From contig NC_052476.1 of assembly GCF_009730915.1 (NCBI RefSeq), positions 20,751,257 through 20,815,256 of the forward strand: a stretch of 64,000 nucleotides of DNA, given 5' to 3'. This document shows positions 36,643-47,899 of the stretch, one piece after another. The stretch's first letter is position 1, and the number at the start of each line of letters is the position of its first letter. The notes below the pieces were generated by a model. The model made no database searches and was not told where the DNA came from. It saw only the letters and a list, made by a program, of their open reading frames with translations. Origin of the DNA: Dioscorea cayenensis subsp. rotundata (lineage: Eukaryota > Streptophyta > Magnoliopsida > Dioscoreales > Dioscoreaceae). The position numbers and the translations under genes were made by a program.

Positions 36643-39600
36643 ATGGCAGAAGGCAATACAGATGAAGTTTCTTTGTATGGAAGATGTGAGAATTACTTCC
36701 TATTTGGTGGTGAAATTTTTCTTTACAATGGATTGCGAGCTTTCTTGTATCTTGCTGCCCTTGCCTATTGTTTCATTGGGTTGTCTTCTATAACTGCTCG
36801 GTTTTTCAAATAGATGGAGAATGTTGTTAAACAAACAAGGGAGGTTGTACAAATTGATCCCATCACAAATACAGAGGTGATTAAACGGGTGAAGGTTTGG
36901 AACTATGCAGTAGCAGACATAGCTTTGCTGGCATTTGGGACAAGCTTTCCACAAATTTCCTTGGCCACTATTGATGCCATCAGGAATATTGGTCAGCTGA
37001 ATGCCGGAGGTAAGCATTATTATGCAATTCTATATAACAAATGTTCTTTATATTTTATATGCATTTTGAGTACTGGATCTCTACTACTCTCATGTAATGG
37101 CTAAATTGGTGGAGTGATCTCTAATTCTTCTGTCCATTGCATGTGTACTATGGCAAGATAATTTTCAAGCAATCACTGGAAAGTGTTTGCCTTTTTGAAG
37201 TTCTTACTATCTCGAAGGGTGAATGGACTCAAGTTGTTGACCGACATTTGTTGGATATGATTAAATGATTAACTCTATAGAAGTCACCATTTCATATATC
37301 ATTTAACAGACTGGAAACTTGAGTCAGAGGTTGAAAAAGTGGCTTCATCTATGTTCAATTTATGGCTGGAAGCTTATTTGCTTGAAGGAGCTTTAATCTG
37401 TTTTGCAAGAGTTCATATGTAGCCCTGCTTTGGTTTTTATCAGTGTCCTGGCTTGCATAGTGACGGAAAATAGCTAATCTTTCTTGTTTTATTTTACATG
37501 TGGAATATCCTTATATGTTACAACTTACATTTGATCTGTAGGTTTGGGACCTGGTACACTCGTAGGTTCTGCTGCATTTGACCTCTTTCCTATCCATGCT
37601 GTATGTGTGATAATCCCAAGAGCTGGTACTTTGAAGAAGATATCAGATATAGGTGTTTGGTTGGTAGGCCTCTTTTGGTCATTTTGGGCTTATGTTTGGC
37701 TCTACATAATACTAGAGGTCAGTTTGATCTACCTTGTTTATGATGATTTCATTTCTATACAACACTGCATGCTTGTGATGTTGAGTGAGAGACAATCTCA
37801 ATGAACTGATGCTTTCTGAGCGGGACATGAAACCAAGTAATCTATTATGTGAAGTCAAGTAAATCTTCACTGCTTAAAACATTGTTGAAAGCAAATGTTG
37901 CATTTAAAATCCATGTCTAAACCAGATCAAGTCAGTGATGAAAGTATACTATGCAAGCAAAGTAATAGGGAGGAAGCATTTCTTATTAACTTTTGTGCCA
38001 TATTAAGGAGAATAGCACTTTTGCTATGGACACTTGAAATACTTGGCCACAGAATCTTCTGATCTTGTAGCAGAATGAAACTTGAGAAATTCTTATAACT
38101 TCTGCTGGCCCCTCCATTCATAATGCCAGATTGAACTTCAAAGAACAAGAAATCCATATGTACTACTGAAGTAAAAGATATTTAATCATTTAATGCAAGG
38201 CCACTTTAACATGGTGAAATGATGTTAATAAACTTTTAGATATTTGTGAACAAATAATCCATATGCATACTTTGAGGTGACATGAGGAATATATCGGAAT
38301 ATATCTATATGATGCGGCTGATATCCATTCCATATGGCCAGAAGTTTTCTGTTAGAATTTGCGCAGGAAGTGACCTTGTTTTGATAAAGGGTTCCCAAGT
38401 CATTTTCCGATTAATATGCACCACCTTCATGTGATGTCCTTGGTTGTTCAATGCTTTGTCCTATTGTAGTCAAACCACACCCTTCATACACCTTATGCTT
38501 CTTAATTAACATTTTTATTTTGTGGAGCCAAATATTTACTGTATTATAACTGTACTCCACTTGAAATTTTGAAGTAGAGATTTCATGACTTTGTAGGTAT
38601 GGACACCCAATATAATTACTCTTTGGGAAGCCCTGCTCACAGTTCTGCAGTATTTATTGCTATTATTTCATGCATATGCTCAAGACAAGCGCCTGCCATA
38701 CCTGTCAATTCCCTTGTAAGTTATGTCTTTAGAGTTCTATTTCCAGGCACTGCATCTGTTTTATTGGGCCAATTGAAACTTCAAATACCCATTTTTGTTA
38801 CTACTAATGCATAAACATTTGTCTTGGTAAAGTCATTTATTTTCAATTTCTTTGTTTATCTCAAATCAGTGCAAGAAGTGAGAGGCCAGAGGATTGGGTT
38901 CCAGAAGGTGATAATTCATGTAAAGCTCGCAATGCTGAACATGACGAGTGCTGCAAGATACTTGATTTGAGTGAAGGACATGGCAGCAACATAGGTAATA
39001 TGTTTTCTATCCTTTCTGATAAAGACTGGTGTTTGTTAGTATTAAGCCTCCTGATTCATTTAAGTTATCTTATCCCTCCCTTCACAAAATTGTGCTAATA
39101 ATGGTTACTTTGAAAGGTGGAATGTTGCTTTAATTTTTGTTTGTTTTGCAGATCAAGTCTATGAAAATTTACCAGACACTGACATTTCAGAAGCATCTGC
39201 ATCAGCAAGTGGCAAAAAGTACATTGAAGAAGATTTCAATTTGTTCTCTGCATGGGGACGCCAGTTTATTGATGCTGCACTGGGTAGGTTATTACTCTTC
39301 TTAGAAGTTGATTTCATTCTCAAATAATAATAATTATAATACGATGAGCATTCTTATCAAGTTACTTCCTTTCAACAGTTGGAAACCACTAAATCGAAGA
39401 AAATGAATAGTTTCTGCTTCAGGATAGCAAGAATTCTCTGGCACTCAATACTTGTACCATGGAGATTGCTGTTTGCTTTTGTTCCTCCTTATCAAATTGC
39501 TCATGGATGGATTGCTTTTATTTGCTCTCTTATTTTCATCAGTGGGATAGCTTATGTAGTGACTAAAGCTAACTGATCAAATAAGCTGCGTCACAGGTTT

Positions 39601-40197
39601 CTCCGTTTGACTTCTTGAAAATTTAAACTCCATTCACTTAAATGTTAATATTACCAACTGTGTTTCTAATTCGTCGGCTTTCATATATTCTTGTAGGAGT
39701 AAATCCTTATGTTATAGCATTCACAGCACTAGCTAGCGGAACATCATGGCCCGATCTAGTTGCAAGCAAGATTGCTGCTGAGCGGCAAATAACTGCAGAT
39801 TCTGCCCATTGCAAACATCACATGCAGGTTCTTTCTTTCGCCAATTCCTCGATTCCTTCTCGCATTCAATGTTCGATTTACACACTTCTTTCTTTTCAGC
39901 AATTCGGTGAACATTTATATCGGCATTGGCATTCCATGGTTGATAGACACAGTATACAACTTTTTAATGTATAGCGAACCATTGTACATCGACAATGCAC
40001 AAGGCCTCAGCTTTTCTCTACTAGTATTCTTTGCGACATCGGTTGGCTGCATTGCAGTATTGGTACTCCGCCGTATTATTTTTGGCGCTGAGCTCGGTGG
40101 ACCAAGGTTGTGGGCCTGGTTAACGGCGGTGTACTTCATGCTTCTTTGGGTCGTCTTTGTCGTTCTTTCCTCACTCAAGGTCTCTGGCTTTATCTAA
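36643..40197 (+). CDS. MHX: MHX-type vacuolar cation/proton exchanger, coding frame broken four times
   Basis: Eight exons: 36643-37009, 37542-37717, 38597-38715, 38870-38994, 39152-39283, 39379-39596, 39697-39827, 39900-40197. With defects discounted, the protein is about 520 residues (Arabidopsis MHX is 539). Both Na+/Ca2+-exchanger-like alpha repeats are recognisable: [20 protein letters not shown] in the first half and [19 protein letters not shown] in the second, each inside hydrophobic segments. The C-terminus ([15 protein letters not shown]) matches plant MHX closely. Relatives exchange Mg2+/Zn2+ for protons at the vacuolar membrane. Defects: in-frame TAG at 36811-36813 where Ser is expected (FFK-stop-MENVV); one extra G at 39282-39284 (exon 5 end phase); one extra A at 39565-39567; one extra C at 39805-39807. 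Removing the three extra bases makes all phases close. Confidence 0.88.
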
Positions 40198-41220
40198 AGT
40201 TTCATTATATACAAATGTATCAGGCATGAGCTCACAAGACAAGGTGGCCTATTACATGATTTTTTTGAAAAGGATTAAATGCATATTTTTGGTTAGTACA
40301 AAATGATCATAACACTTAATATTTACTCCCTTTGTTTTTTTTAATTGTCGTGGTTAATCAAATTTCACGTATCCAAAAAACTCTTTTTGTTTTTTTAATC
40401 TGTTGTGATTAATCGAATCTCACATACTAAAAAAACTTAGTTATTTTACAAAATTTTATAAAAAATTAATTATCTTTTCAAAACTACTCCAAATTTATGT
40501 ATTTATATTTTCTTTATATTTAATTTCAATAAGAGAATTGAAATTGAGTGTTAAAGATAATTTTAAAAAAATATATAAATATTTTTCTGATTTTTAGAAA
40601 AATAACAAATAAAAAGAAATATGGATTATAAAAAAAAATAGCGATGTAAAGATCATTTGAAATTTTTTATAACTATATAAATAAAAATAAATGAGTACTG
40701 AGAGCCTCTCTATAAAAATATAGATTTGTCTCGATCAAGTATTTTTTTGTATAAATGAGAAATCGAATTCGAAACCAATTGTATCAATTTTGGTATTTTA
40801 AATATGTTTATTGGATGTATAAATATTTTAGAAATAAAATTATTTTGTAAAAAGATTGTATTTACATTAATGTTGAAGATATGAGATTATATATGAAATG
40901 TTGGAATGGTTAGTGAGCAACAAAAAAAGAAGAAGAAATACTTCACCTTTTTTTAATTATTAGATGACAATGGATAATTAACTTTTTTCTTTTCAACAAA
41001 AAACAAATAATTAAATAAAATGGATAATTAACTTTTTAGCAGTTTAGACGGGTAATATGTTCATTTTCAGATTTATTTAATTAAGGAAAAATATGAATAC
41101 TTGAAAAAAAATTTTAAAAATAAAAATATATCGAATATATGCATTTAAGCCCTCCAAAAGTTGAAAATTGTGTTATAAGAACCCCGCCGGCACACACTGA
41201 CACTGTGAAGCCCCGACGAG
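40198..41220. other. AT-rich intergenic region between MHX and the GCP4 fragment
   Basis: Mostly AT-rich. At 40327-40437 an approximately 55-bp motif is repeated twice (TTTTTTTAATTGTCGTGGTTAATC-like, then AATCTGTTGTGATTAATC). A more GC-rich stretch begins at 41150 just before the GCP4-like start. No gene was recognised. Confidence 0.5.
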
Positions 41221-41317
41221 ATGCTCCACGAGCTTCTCCTCGCCCTCTTGGGCTACACCGGCGACCTCGTCGTCGAGGACCGAGACCCTCTTCATCCCCC
41301 CTCAGCCCCCCCCCACC
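41221..41317 (+). CDS. GCP4 (gamma-tubulin complex component 4) N-terminal fragment, cut by the assembly gap
   Basis: Reads MLHELLLALLGYTGDLVVED, which matches the invariant N-terminus of plant GCP4, a subunit of the gamma-tubulin ring complex that nucleates microtubules. The frame then becomes Pro-rich over a C-rich run (41295-41317) and enters the N run. The main GCP4 gene of the window lies on the opposite strand at the far right (61075 onward). This is therefore a second copy, a captured gene fragment or a scaffolding error. The short length limits certainty. Confidence 0.65.
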
Positions 41318-42317
41318 NNNNNNNNNNNNNNNNNNNNNNNNNNNNNNNNNNNNNNNNNNNNNNNNNNNNNNNNNNNNNNNNNNNNNNNNNNNNNNNNNNN
41401 NNNNNNNNNNNNNNNNNNNNNNNNNNNNNNNNNNNNNNNNNNNNNNNNNNNNNNNNNNNNNNNNNNNNNNNNNNNNNNNNNNNNNNNNNNNNNNNNNNNN
41501 NNNNNNNNNNNNNNNNNNNNNNNNNNNNNNNNNNNNNNNNNNNNNNNNNNNNNNNNNNNNNNNNNNNNNNNNNNNNNNNNNNNNNNNNNNNNNNNNNNNN
41601 NNNNNNNNNNNNNNNNNNNNNNNNNNNNNNNNNNNNNNNNNNNNNNNNNNNNNNNNNNNNNNNNNNNNNNNNNNNNNNNNNNNNNNNNNNNNNNNNNNNN
41701 NNNNNNNNNNNNNNNNNNNNNNNNNNNNNNNNNNNNNNNNNNNNNNNNNNNNNNNNNNNNNNNNNNNNNNNNNNNNNNNNNNNNNNNNNNNNNNNNNNNN
41801 NNNNNNNNNNNNNNNNNNNNNNNNNNNNNNNNNNNNNNNNNNNNNNNNNNNNNNNNNNNNNNNNNNNNNNNNNNNNNNNNNNNNNNNNNNNNNNNNNNNN
41901 NNNNNNNNNNNNNNNNNNNNNNNNNNNNNNNNNNNNNNNNNNNNNNNNNNNNNNNNNNNNNNNNNNNNNNNNNNNNNNNNNNNNNNNNNNNNNNNNNNNN
42001 NNNNNNNNNNNNNNNNNNNNNNNNNNNNNNNNNNNNNNNNNNNNNNNNNNNNNNNNNNNNNNNNNNNNNNNNNNNNNNNNNNNNNNNNNNNNNNNNNNNN
42101 NNNNNNNNNNNNNNNNNNNNNNNNNNNNNNNNNNNNNNNNNNNNNNNNNNNNNNNNNNNNNNNNNNNNNNNNNNNNNNNNNNNNNNNNNNNNNNNNNNNN
42201 NNNNNNNNNNNNNNNNNNNNNNNNNNNNNNNNNNNNNNNNNNNNNNNNNNNNNNNNNNNNNNNNNNNNNNNNNNNNNNNNNNNNNNNNNNNNNNNNNNNN
42301 NNNNNNNNNNNNNNNNN
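41318..42317. other. Assembly gap of exactly 1,000 N
   Basis: An unbroken run of N from 41318 to 42317. The round size indicates a placeholder gap, so the real distance between the GCP4 fragment and the following sequence is unknown. Apparent open frames across it have no meaning. Confidence 0.99.
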
Positions 42318-43200
42318 GAACATTTATAATTGAGTGACTAATAAAGGGTAAAGCTCACAAGCTCTAGAAGGCAATTTGGCGATATATTAATACAATTCAT
42401 AGCATTTAATAAAACAAATACTTTAAAAGATGAAAAATTGCAAATAATAATCTACTAAATTTTTAAGGAAAATTGCATTCGTACCTAAGTAATTTTCAAA
42501 AACTTCCCAAAAACCACTCCTACTTTTACACTGCAGACTATGCTAGTTAGTGTTTAAGCTTCAGCACTACTTTCTAGATTAAGCTGAATGGGTCAGTAGT
42601 TTGTGAAATCCCATTTTTAGGCCACGAAAATAGTGGGAAAGGCAGCGAAATCACGTATTCGGCTATTTTTGAAGAACTTTACTGCTTGGTTTACGATGAA
42701 GCAGATCTGAGGGAGTTCACATTCGTCTTGTTATTCTCCGCATTCTCAAATGCAGAAATATATAAATCGGTTTCTCGAGCGAGAAAATAAATTGATTTCA
42801 GTCGGATTAGTCGAGTGCGGCCATCTTGAATGAGAATTTGTAGTCGATTTTATTGTCGAGCGGGAGGCGTATGCCGTTGTCGTCTTCTCGTTTATGGTTG
42901 TAAAGTTGTATTACCGGCGAGAAGAGCGAGTAATTACGATGAGTTCGTTTTAGATTTGTAAAAGTTACTTCTCGTTTATGGTTATCTCATTTGTATATTT
43001 TTAAATAATGTTTAACTATTTGCTATTATCCCGGTTTAAATATTTTTACTAATATGTTTAATAATTGTCGTATCGGGTTTAATACTTCCCAATCTCAGTT
43101 TAACATTATCTTTACATGTATAACTATTCGTAAGCGTGTAAATTCTCAAAAGTCTCTGCGTTAAAGCGGTGATCTTTTCGTTTGATGCTGAATTGTTGGC

Positions 43201-43520
43201 GTGTGGCGGCGTGGCGGTGGCGAGGTTATGGTATCCGTGCGTAAAATTAATGGCGGCATTAATTCTTATGCACGTAAATATAAACTCTCCGAACACCCGT
43301 TCGTTCTCAGTCGATCGATGTCGGCTGGCATGCGTTTAACTTTTTCTCGGATCTACGAAGAGTCGGACTGCTTGTGGACTTCAGCAGCTAAATAACCCGG
43401 GAAGAACCCTCGTGGACATGACCACTCCTCAGTCGTCCTCATCATCCTCCTCCTCATCCTCCTCCTCTTCCCTCCTCTTCCCAGTGGACAAGCAGCTCTA
43501 TCCGAAAGGATGTTCGTGAG
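43201..43520 (+). pseudogene. Possible N-terminal exon remnants of the MULE gene
   Basis: After a repeat-filled spacer ending GATCTTTTCGTTTG (about 43171-43184) come short open stretches. One is a 64-codon frame at 43201-43395. Another has an ATG at 43418 followed by a run of serine codons (TCC/TCA/TCG) up to about 43480. Neither part matches a domain I know. They are placed here because the same spacer motif recurs before the transposase segment at 45253. Confidence 0.3.
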
Positions 43521-44055
43521 CCTTCTTCCTTATCTTGAGAATCGATTAAGCCGTGTCCTTGAACTAGATTAAACTATCTTTTTCACTCGCGGCAGAAGTC
43601 CTCTCATAATTGCACTGAATCGCGAGAGGATTCTCCAGTGATGGATGCGGGAAAAGCGATTAAGAAGCGTTTCGACTTGGGTATGAAAAGAAAGTTTTTC
43701 ACGTATTGCGTGATTGCGGAGGATTCTAGAGGAGGAGATCAGTGGCACATCCTTTAAAACGAGGTTGACATTTACCAGCTGAGACTTTTTACTATTAGCG
43801 TTTAAGAAAATGGCGTCGGTGTCTGGTATTACGATTACGTGTTTAACTATCGGGATCGTCGTTTAAGTCCTACCATGACACGTTGATTAATAGTCGTTTT
43901 CATGAATGTGTGTTGTTTTAACCTTTTTTAATGTTATGCGTTTTGCGAGGTTCAAGTTGATGCGCTTGTTATCTGCCATGTGAGCGTTCGAATGTCTGAG
44001 GGCACTTGTTTTCGTTATCTGACGGTCAGTCGTGAGTGTCAAAGTCCAGAGCGGA

Positions 44056-44117
44056 CGTTGTAAATGTTGTAAATGTTGTAAATCTTTGTAAATGTTGTAA
44101 ATGTTGTAAATCTTTTA
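44056..44117. repeat. 9-bp minisatellite (TTGTAAATG)n
   Basis: Six or seven near-perfect copies of TTGTAAATG/TTGTAAATC lie in a row inside the Mutator-like element. The 9-base period keeps the reading frame open on the minus strand, but nothing suggests that it is coding. Confidence 0.9.
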
Positions 44118-44857
44118 TAAATAAAAGCGAAACGATCGTGTTTGTTGTGAACTTGAAATTTAAGCGGAGACCTAGTAAAAAGCAATGTGGGAAACAAAAA
44201 GCGTCGTTGTAAAGCAATAGAAAAAGTTAAAGCAATACTCGAGTTACTCTTTAAACAATGATGACGGTGTTTAAGAAAATACGTAAATATGTTTTAAAGC
44301 GGTGACCCGGGGAGGTGCCCATCTAGCAGCGCGATGTCGATTGAAAGCGTTCGATTTAAACGATAACATATTATTTTACATGATATAGACTTTTAGTTAA
44401 GCAGGTTAACCGTTATTTTTAAACACTATATGTATACAGTTTTAAACATAAAAAGCTGAGCGTTTACCACGAGAGACTCATGTTGAGTTGAGAACTTTCG
44501 TTCGAGCGATGACAACATGTCTTCCTCGCGACAATGGCATATATTTCCCTTTTTGCCCTTGGGATGGAGGGGAAAAATACTGCTGATCACATCACGTCTA
44601 ATCTAACCTCATGCTCATTAGCTATGCACTTTTTTTGTTTTGCGATTCAAATGCTGTATTTGTTCTACATCTTCTACTTCTTCTTAAACGTCGTCTTCGT
44701 TTTGTTCTTCGTTTCATTAGGGTTTGTACGATTTGGTTTTCGTACGATATATTATGGAGAGTTTTTGTGGTATTGCTAGATTCAGCGAGGAGGGAAGAGT
44801 GCTAATGTTCGGCTCGGGACTTCTTAGGAATTGGTGTTAGGTCGAGATATGTGAGCG

Positions 44858-47225
44858 ATGGGGTCTCGAAGTTTCTCTTGTCGAGTTAAGTTAAGTCACG
44901 CACGAGATGGATATAAAAGCGGTTTGCCGATGAAAAGCGATGTTGACTTCCAGTCGGATGTCGTCACGATCCGCTCCGTCTTGAATGTCTTTGTAGTTGA
45001 TCTTGTCGTCGAGAGCGAGAAAAATGTGCCATTGCAGAATCCTAATGAAAAGCGAGGTTTACTCGTTGTAAGTTCCTTTTCTTTTAATTATTTCGGTTAT
45101 GCGGGGTCGTTATTGTTTTAAATATATAAAAGTCACTTTGGTTAACGTATTGTCACTAGTCCTTTACGTTATTAGTTAATTGTTTAAGTATTTAATTTAA
45201 CGTTTAACTATTGTCGTTATCGCTTAAACATTATATTCTCAGCTTAACATATTGATCTTTTCGTTTGGTGAAGTGTTGGCGGGAATTGATTGCGAGTGCT
45301 CAATTCATTCCCATGCGGTGACCACGGCGGTGTGGGATGTCTTACTTCCCTCGTCGAGATCGTTACTGAAGTGTTGTCGTTGGATATTAGTGACGTTTTG
45401 GCGAGTGTCGAACATTTTGAGGATGTACTTGAAATCATGCGATCAAAAGGAATTTTGACTTCGAAATTCATGAAAACGAAAAACATCGGTGTTGTGGAAT
45501 CTTGTTGCTCGATGGTTGTCGTTAGTAGCGCTTCATCGTCAAAAAGAGTATAACAAAAATACTTTCGGAATCAAGACAATCGACCCGTCGCACTGCGGTG
45601 GTGGCGTAGGTTGGCGTCGCATCCGAGCGTCGAAAAATGGGTTAGCGCCGCGAGTGATTCGAGCTTCGAGGCCGAAATCCCTTGTCTGAGGCCGTGACGT
45701 TCGGAAGGACATGTTGCGGGAGCATGGTGTCCACGTACCACTACAAGCGAGCTTGGTTTGGGAAAAGAGCATGCCGGGTGGTCCTCGGCCAGCGGTGACA
45801 TCTCGGTATATTTGTTGCTTTGGTATGTGGATAAGGTGGTGAGAAGCAAATCCCGGCGTTGCGATCGTGGAGAGAGGCGGTGATCGTTTTAAGCGTGCGT
45901 TCTTTTTCTTTCGGGCGTGTATTGTAGGGATTGAGAGGGCTTGCGGGGCATTCTTGTTTCTCGATGGTACCCGCCTCCTTGGAAAATATCGAGGTGCGCT
46001 CTTTGCGTCGCGGGGAAAGATGGTAACAATGGTTTTTCCACGTCGCCTTGGTATGAGTCGACAGCGAGACCCGATGCCAATTGGACTTGGTTCAGTATCT
46101 AAGTTGGGCGATGCCTTATCACGGGGTGGAGATTATCGTGAGATAATTACCTTCGTGTCGGACGGGTCGAGGGCCTTGTGTGTGATTGCGAGAGTCTTCC
46201 TTCTTACGCCACATGCGTCTTGTCTTCGACATTTGGAGGCCAATTTTATGAAAAGCGATGTCGGACTTGGGAAGGCGTTGAGGGAGAGTCTTTCGAGTAC
46301 ATATGCTTCGCGTGCGTGGGCATCCAGCTAGAGATTTCGATGATCTAGTGAATGAGCTAGCGAGCCAGTATCACCTTTGAAAGCTCATCAGCTGGTTGAT
46401 TAATAAATCGGATATGGCACATTGGTCGAATTATCGTCGGAGGTGATCGTTGGGGTGAGATGTGATTCGAACGTCGCGTGAGTCGTTCGATGCTTGGATC
46501 AAGGAAGCTCGTCGATTTCTCGGTGACGAAAATGGTGGAAGCTCCGTAAGGTGCTGCGAGATGTTGATTTACACTTAACATTTAGTATTACCCTTTAAAC
46601 ATTCTCAATCTTTGTTTAATTACAGCTTTTTCAGACTTTAAATATTAATCATTTCGTTTATTTAATTACGATAATGTTTAAACATGTTGTGAATTATTTA
46701 ACCATCAACTGTCTTTGTTTAACCTTATTTGCGAGTTGAGTTGATCGCATGTTATGTAGCCGTGAGCAAGCGACGAATGGGAGACCTACTTATGCCCGAC
46801 GTACAGTTCGAAGTTAGAGATCATTGTTGAGACAGCAGAAATCTTCGTGTTGGTCGTTGTGTGCGATGATCGTTACGAAGTGATTGACAATCACGGCGAC
46901 TCAGTGGATCTCGCCATCGAGAACTTGTTCGTATGCCGAGGTGGCAAGTTTATGGTATCCCTGCCAAACATGCTTGCGGCAATAATGCGAGCAGACACGC
47001 AGCGTACAGTCGATTTATGAGCGGGTACTTCAGCGTCGGCAATTACTAGTGGCGTACTGATGAAGCTATATTCCCATGCAGAAGCGATGGCGGTGCCTTG
47101 AGGGCGGAAATCGTGAGCCGTTTCGCGACCTTTGTGACTAGAAAAGCGACTCAGGCGGCCTAGGCGAAAAAGAAGGATCGAGTCATGGCGTTTGATGTCC
47201 AGTGAGTTACATTCACGTCCCATTT
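44858..47225 (+). pseudogene. MULE transposase (MuDR-type), broken by stops and frameshifts
   Basis: Pieces of one transposase can be followed in order across frames. They run from SLVEIVTEVLSLDISDVLAS at 45,340-45,400 to a segment with ELGLGKEHAG, DISVYLLLWYVDKVVRS near 45,740-45,850. The catalytic core is at 45867-46331: RAFFFFRACIVG, FLFLDGTRLLGKY with the first DDE Asp, IITFVSDGSRAL with the second, then CLRHLEANF. INKSDMAHWSNY follows at about 46400-46435 and SFDAWIKEAR at 46480-46510. A SWIM-type zinc-finger remnant RWQVYGIPAKHACG lies at 46930-46985, with at least one zinc Cys replaced, followed by RFMSGYFSVGNY. A typical intact protein would be about 700-900 residues. Stops after 46331 and frame changes mean no functional product. 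Confidence 0.8.
45120..45270 (+). repeat. Degenerate TTTAAC-type periodic repeats in an intron-like spacer of the MULE
   Basis: Between coding pieces the sequence turns AT-rich with TTTAAC/TTTAAG words about every 20 bases (GTTTAAGTATTTAATTTAACG, GTTTAACTATTGTCG, GCTTAAACATTATATTC). It ends GATCTTTTCGTTTGGTG. The spacer at 42,960-43,190 has the same composition and nearly the same end, so these look like introns filled with one degenerate repeat. Related blocks occur at 46570-46730, 48720-48890, 50190-50340 and 51205-51370. Confidence 0.55.
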
Positions 47226-47355
47226 GCGCGAGGATCGGTCGCGATCGACGATCTTGCTGATGAAAGCTGTCGCACGACTAGGCATTGTTAATAAAGCCAA
47301 AGCGATGACGGAAACATTGTGTATTTATACGAATTGAATGTATTTACGGAGACAT

Positions 47356-47880
47356 TGTTATTTTAAGCGGATCTGTCTGTAATTTGAAATATTTCAGCTG
47401 ATGTTTAAGCGATATATGGTATATTTAAACAATGAAAGCGGAAATGTACACAACTTCAGCGTAAATTAAACAATGAAATGAGACGAATGAAATTTAACTC
47501 GCCTTACGATTGAAAACAAACAAAAATTTACATTGAGATATACAAGTCGATGTTCTTGAAAACAAAAACAATAATTGAATTGTGTATTGATGGGCAACTT
47601 TCCATATTTGGTTAAAGCAATAAGTGCGTTTCGTTTAAGCAGGAGAAAGTGTTATTTTAAGCGGAGTACGCAGTAATTTGAAATATTTAAAAGCGATGTT
47701 TAAAGCGATATATACTATATTTAAAGCAATGAAAGTGAAAATGTACACAATCACAGCGTAAATTAAACAATGAAATAAAAACCGAATGGAATTTAACCAG
47801 CTTTTACTGATTCAAAACAAACAAAATTTACATTAAGATATACAAGTCATGTTCTTGAACACGAAAACAAGATTGAATTT
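47356..47880. repeat. Diverged tandem duplication of about 225 bp (period 294) in the MULE
   Basis: Copies at 47356-47580 and 47650-47880 share TGTTATTTTAAGCGGA, GTAATTTGAAATATTT, AGCGTAAATTAAACAATGAA, TTTACATTnAGATATACAAG and TGTTCTTGAA in order, with scattered substitutions and indels. The block lies downstream of the transposase and may be its 3' untranslated region. Confidence 0.8.
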
Positions 47881-47899
47881 GTCAGATTTACGTTTGAAA

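Noticed and set aside
36811-36813. Explaining the MHX TAG by an intron ending at that AG
   Set aside because: The bases just upstream encode the conserved MHX segment [14 protein letters not shown] in frame, so they are exon, and no donor would leave an intron of workable size.
41139-42333. Three long open frames of 343-396 codons across the N run
   Set aside because: Almost all codons are N; only the first about 30 codons of the 41221 frame carry information (the GCP4 N-terminus).
44056-44117. CRISPR-like or regulatory repeat array
   Set aside because: A simple 9-bp minisatellite without spacers, in a plant transposon; no array structure.
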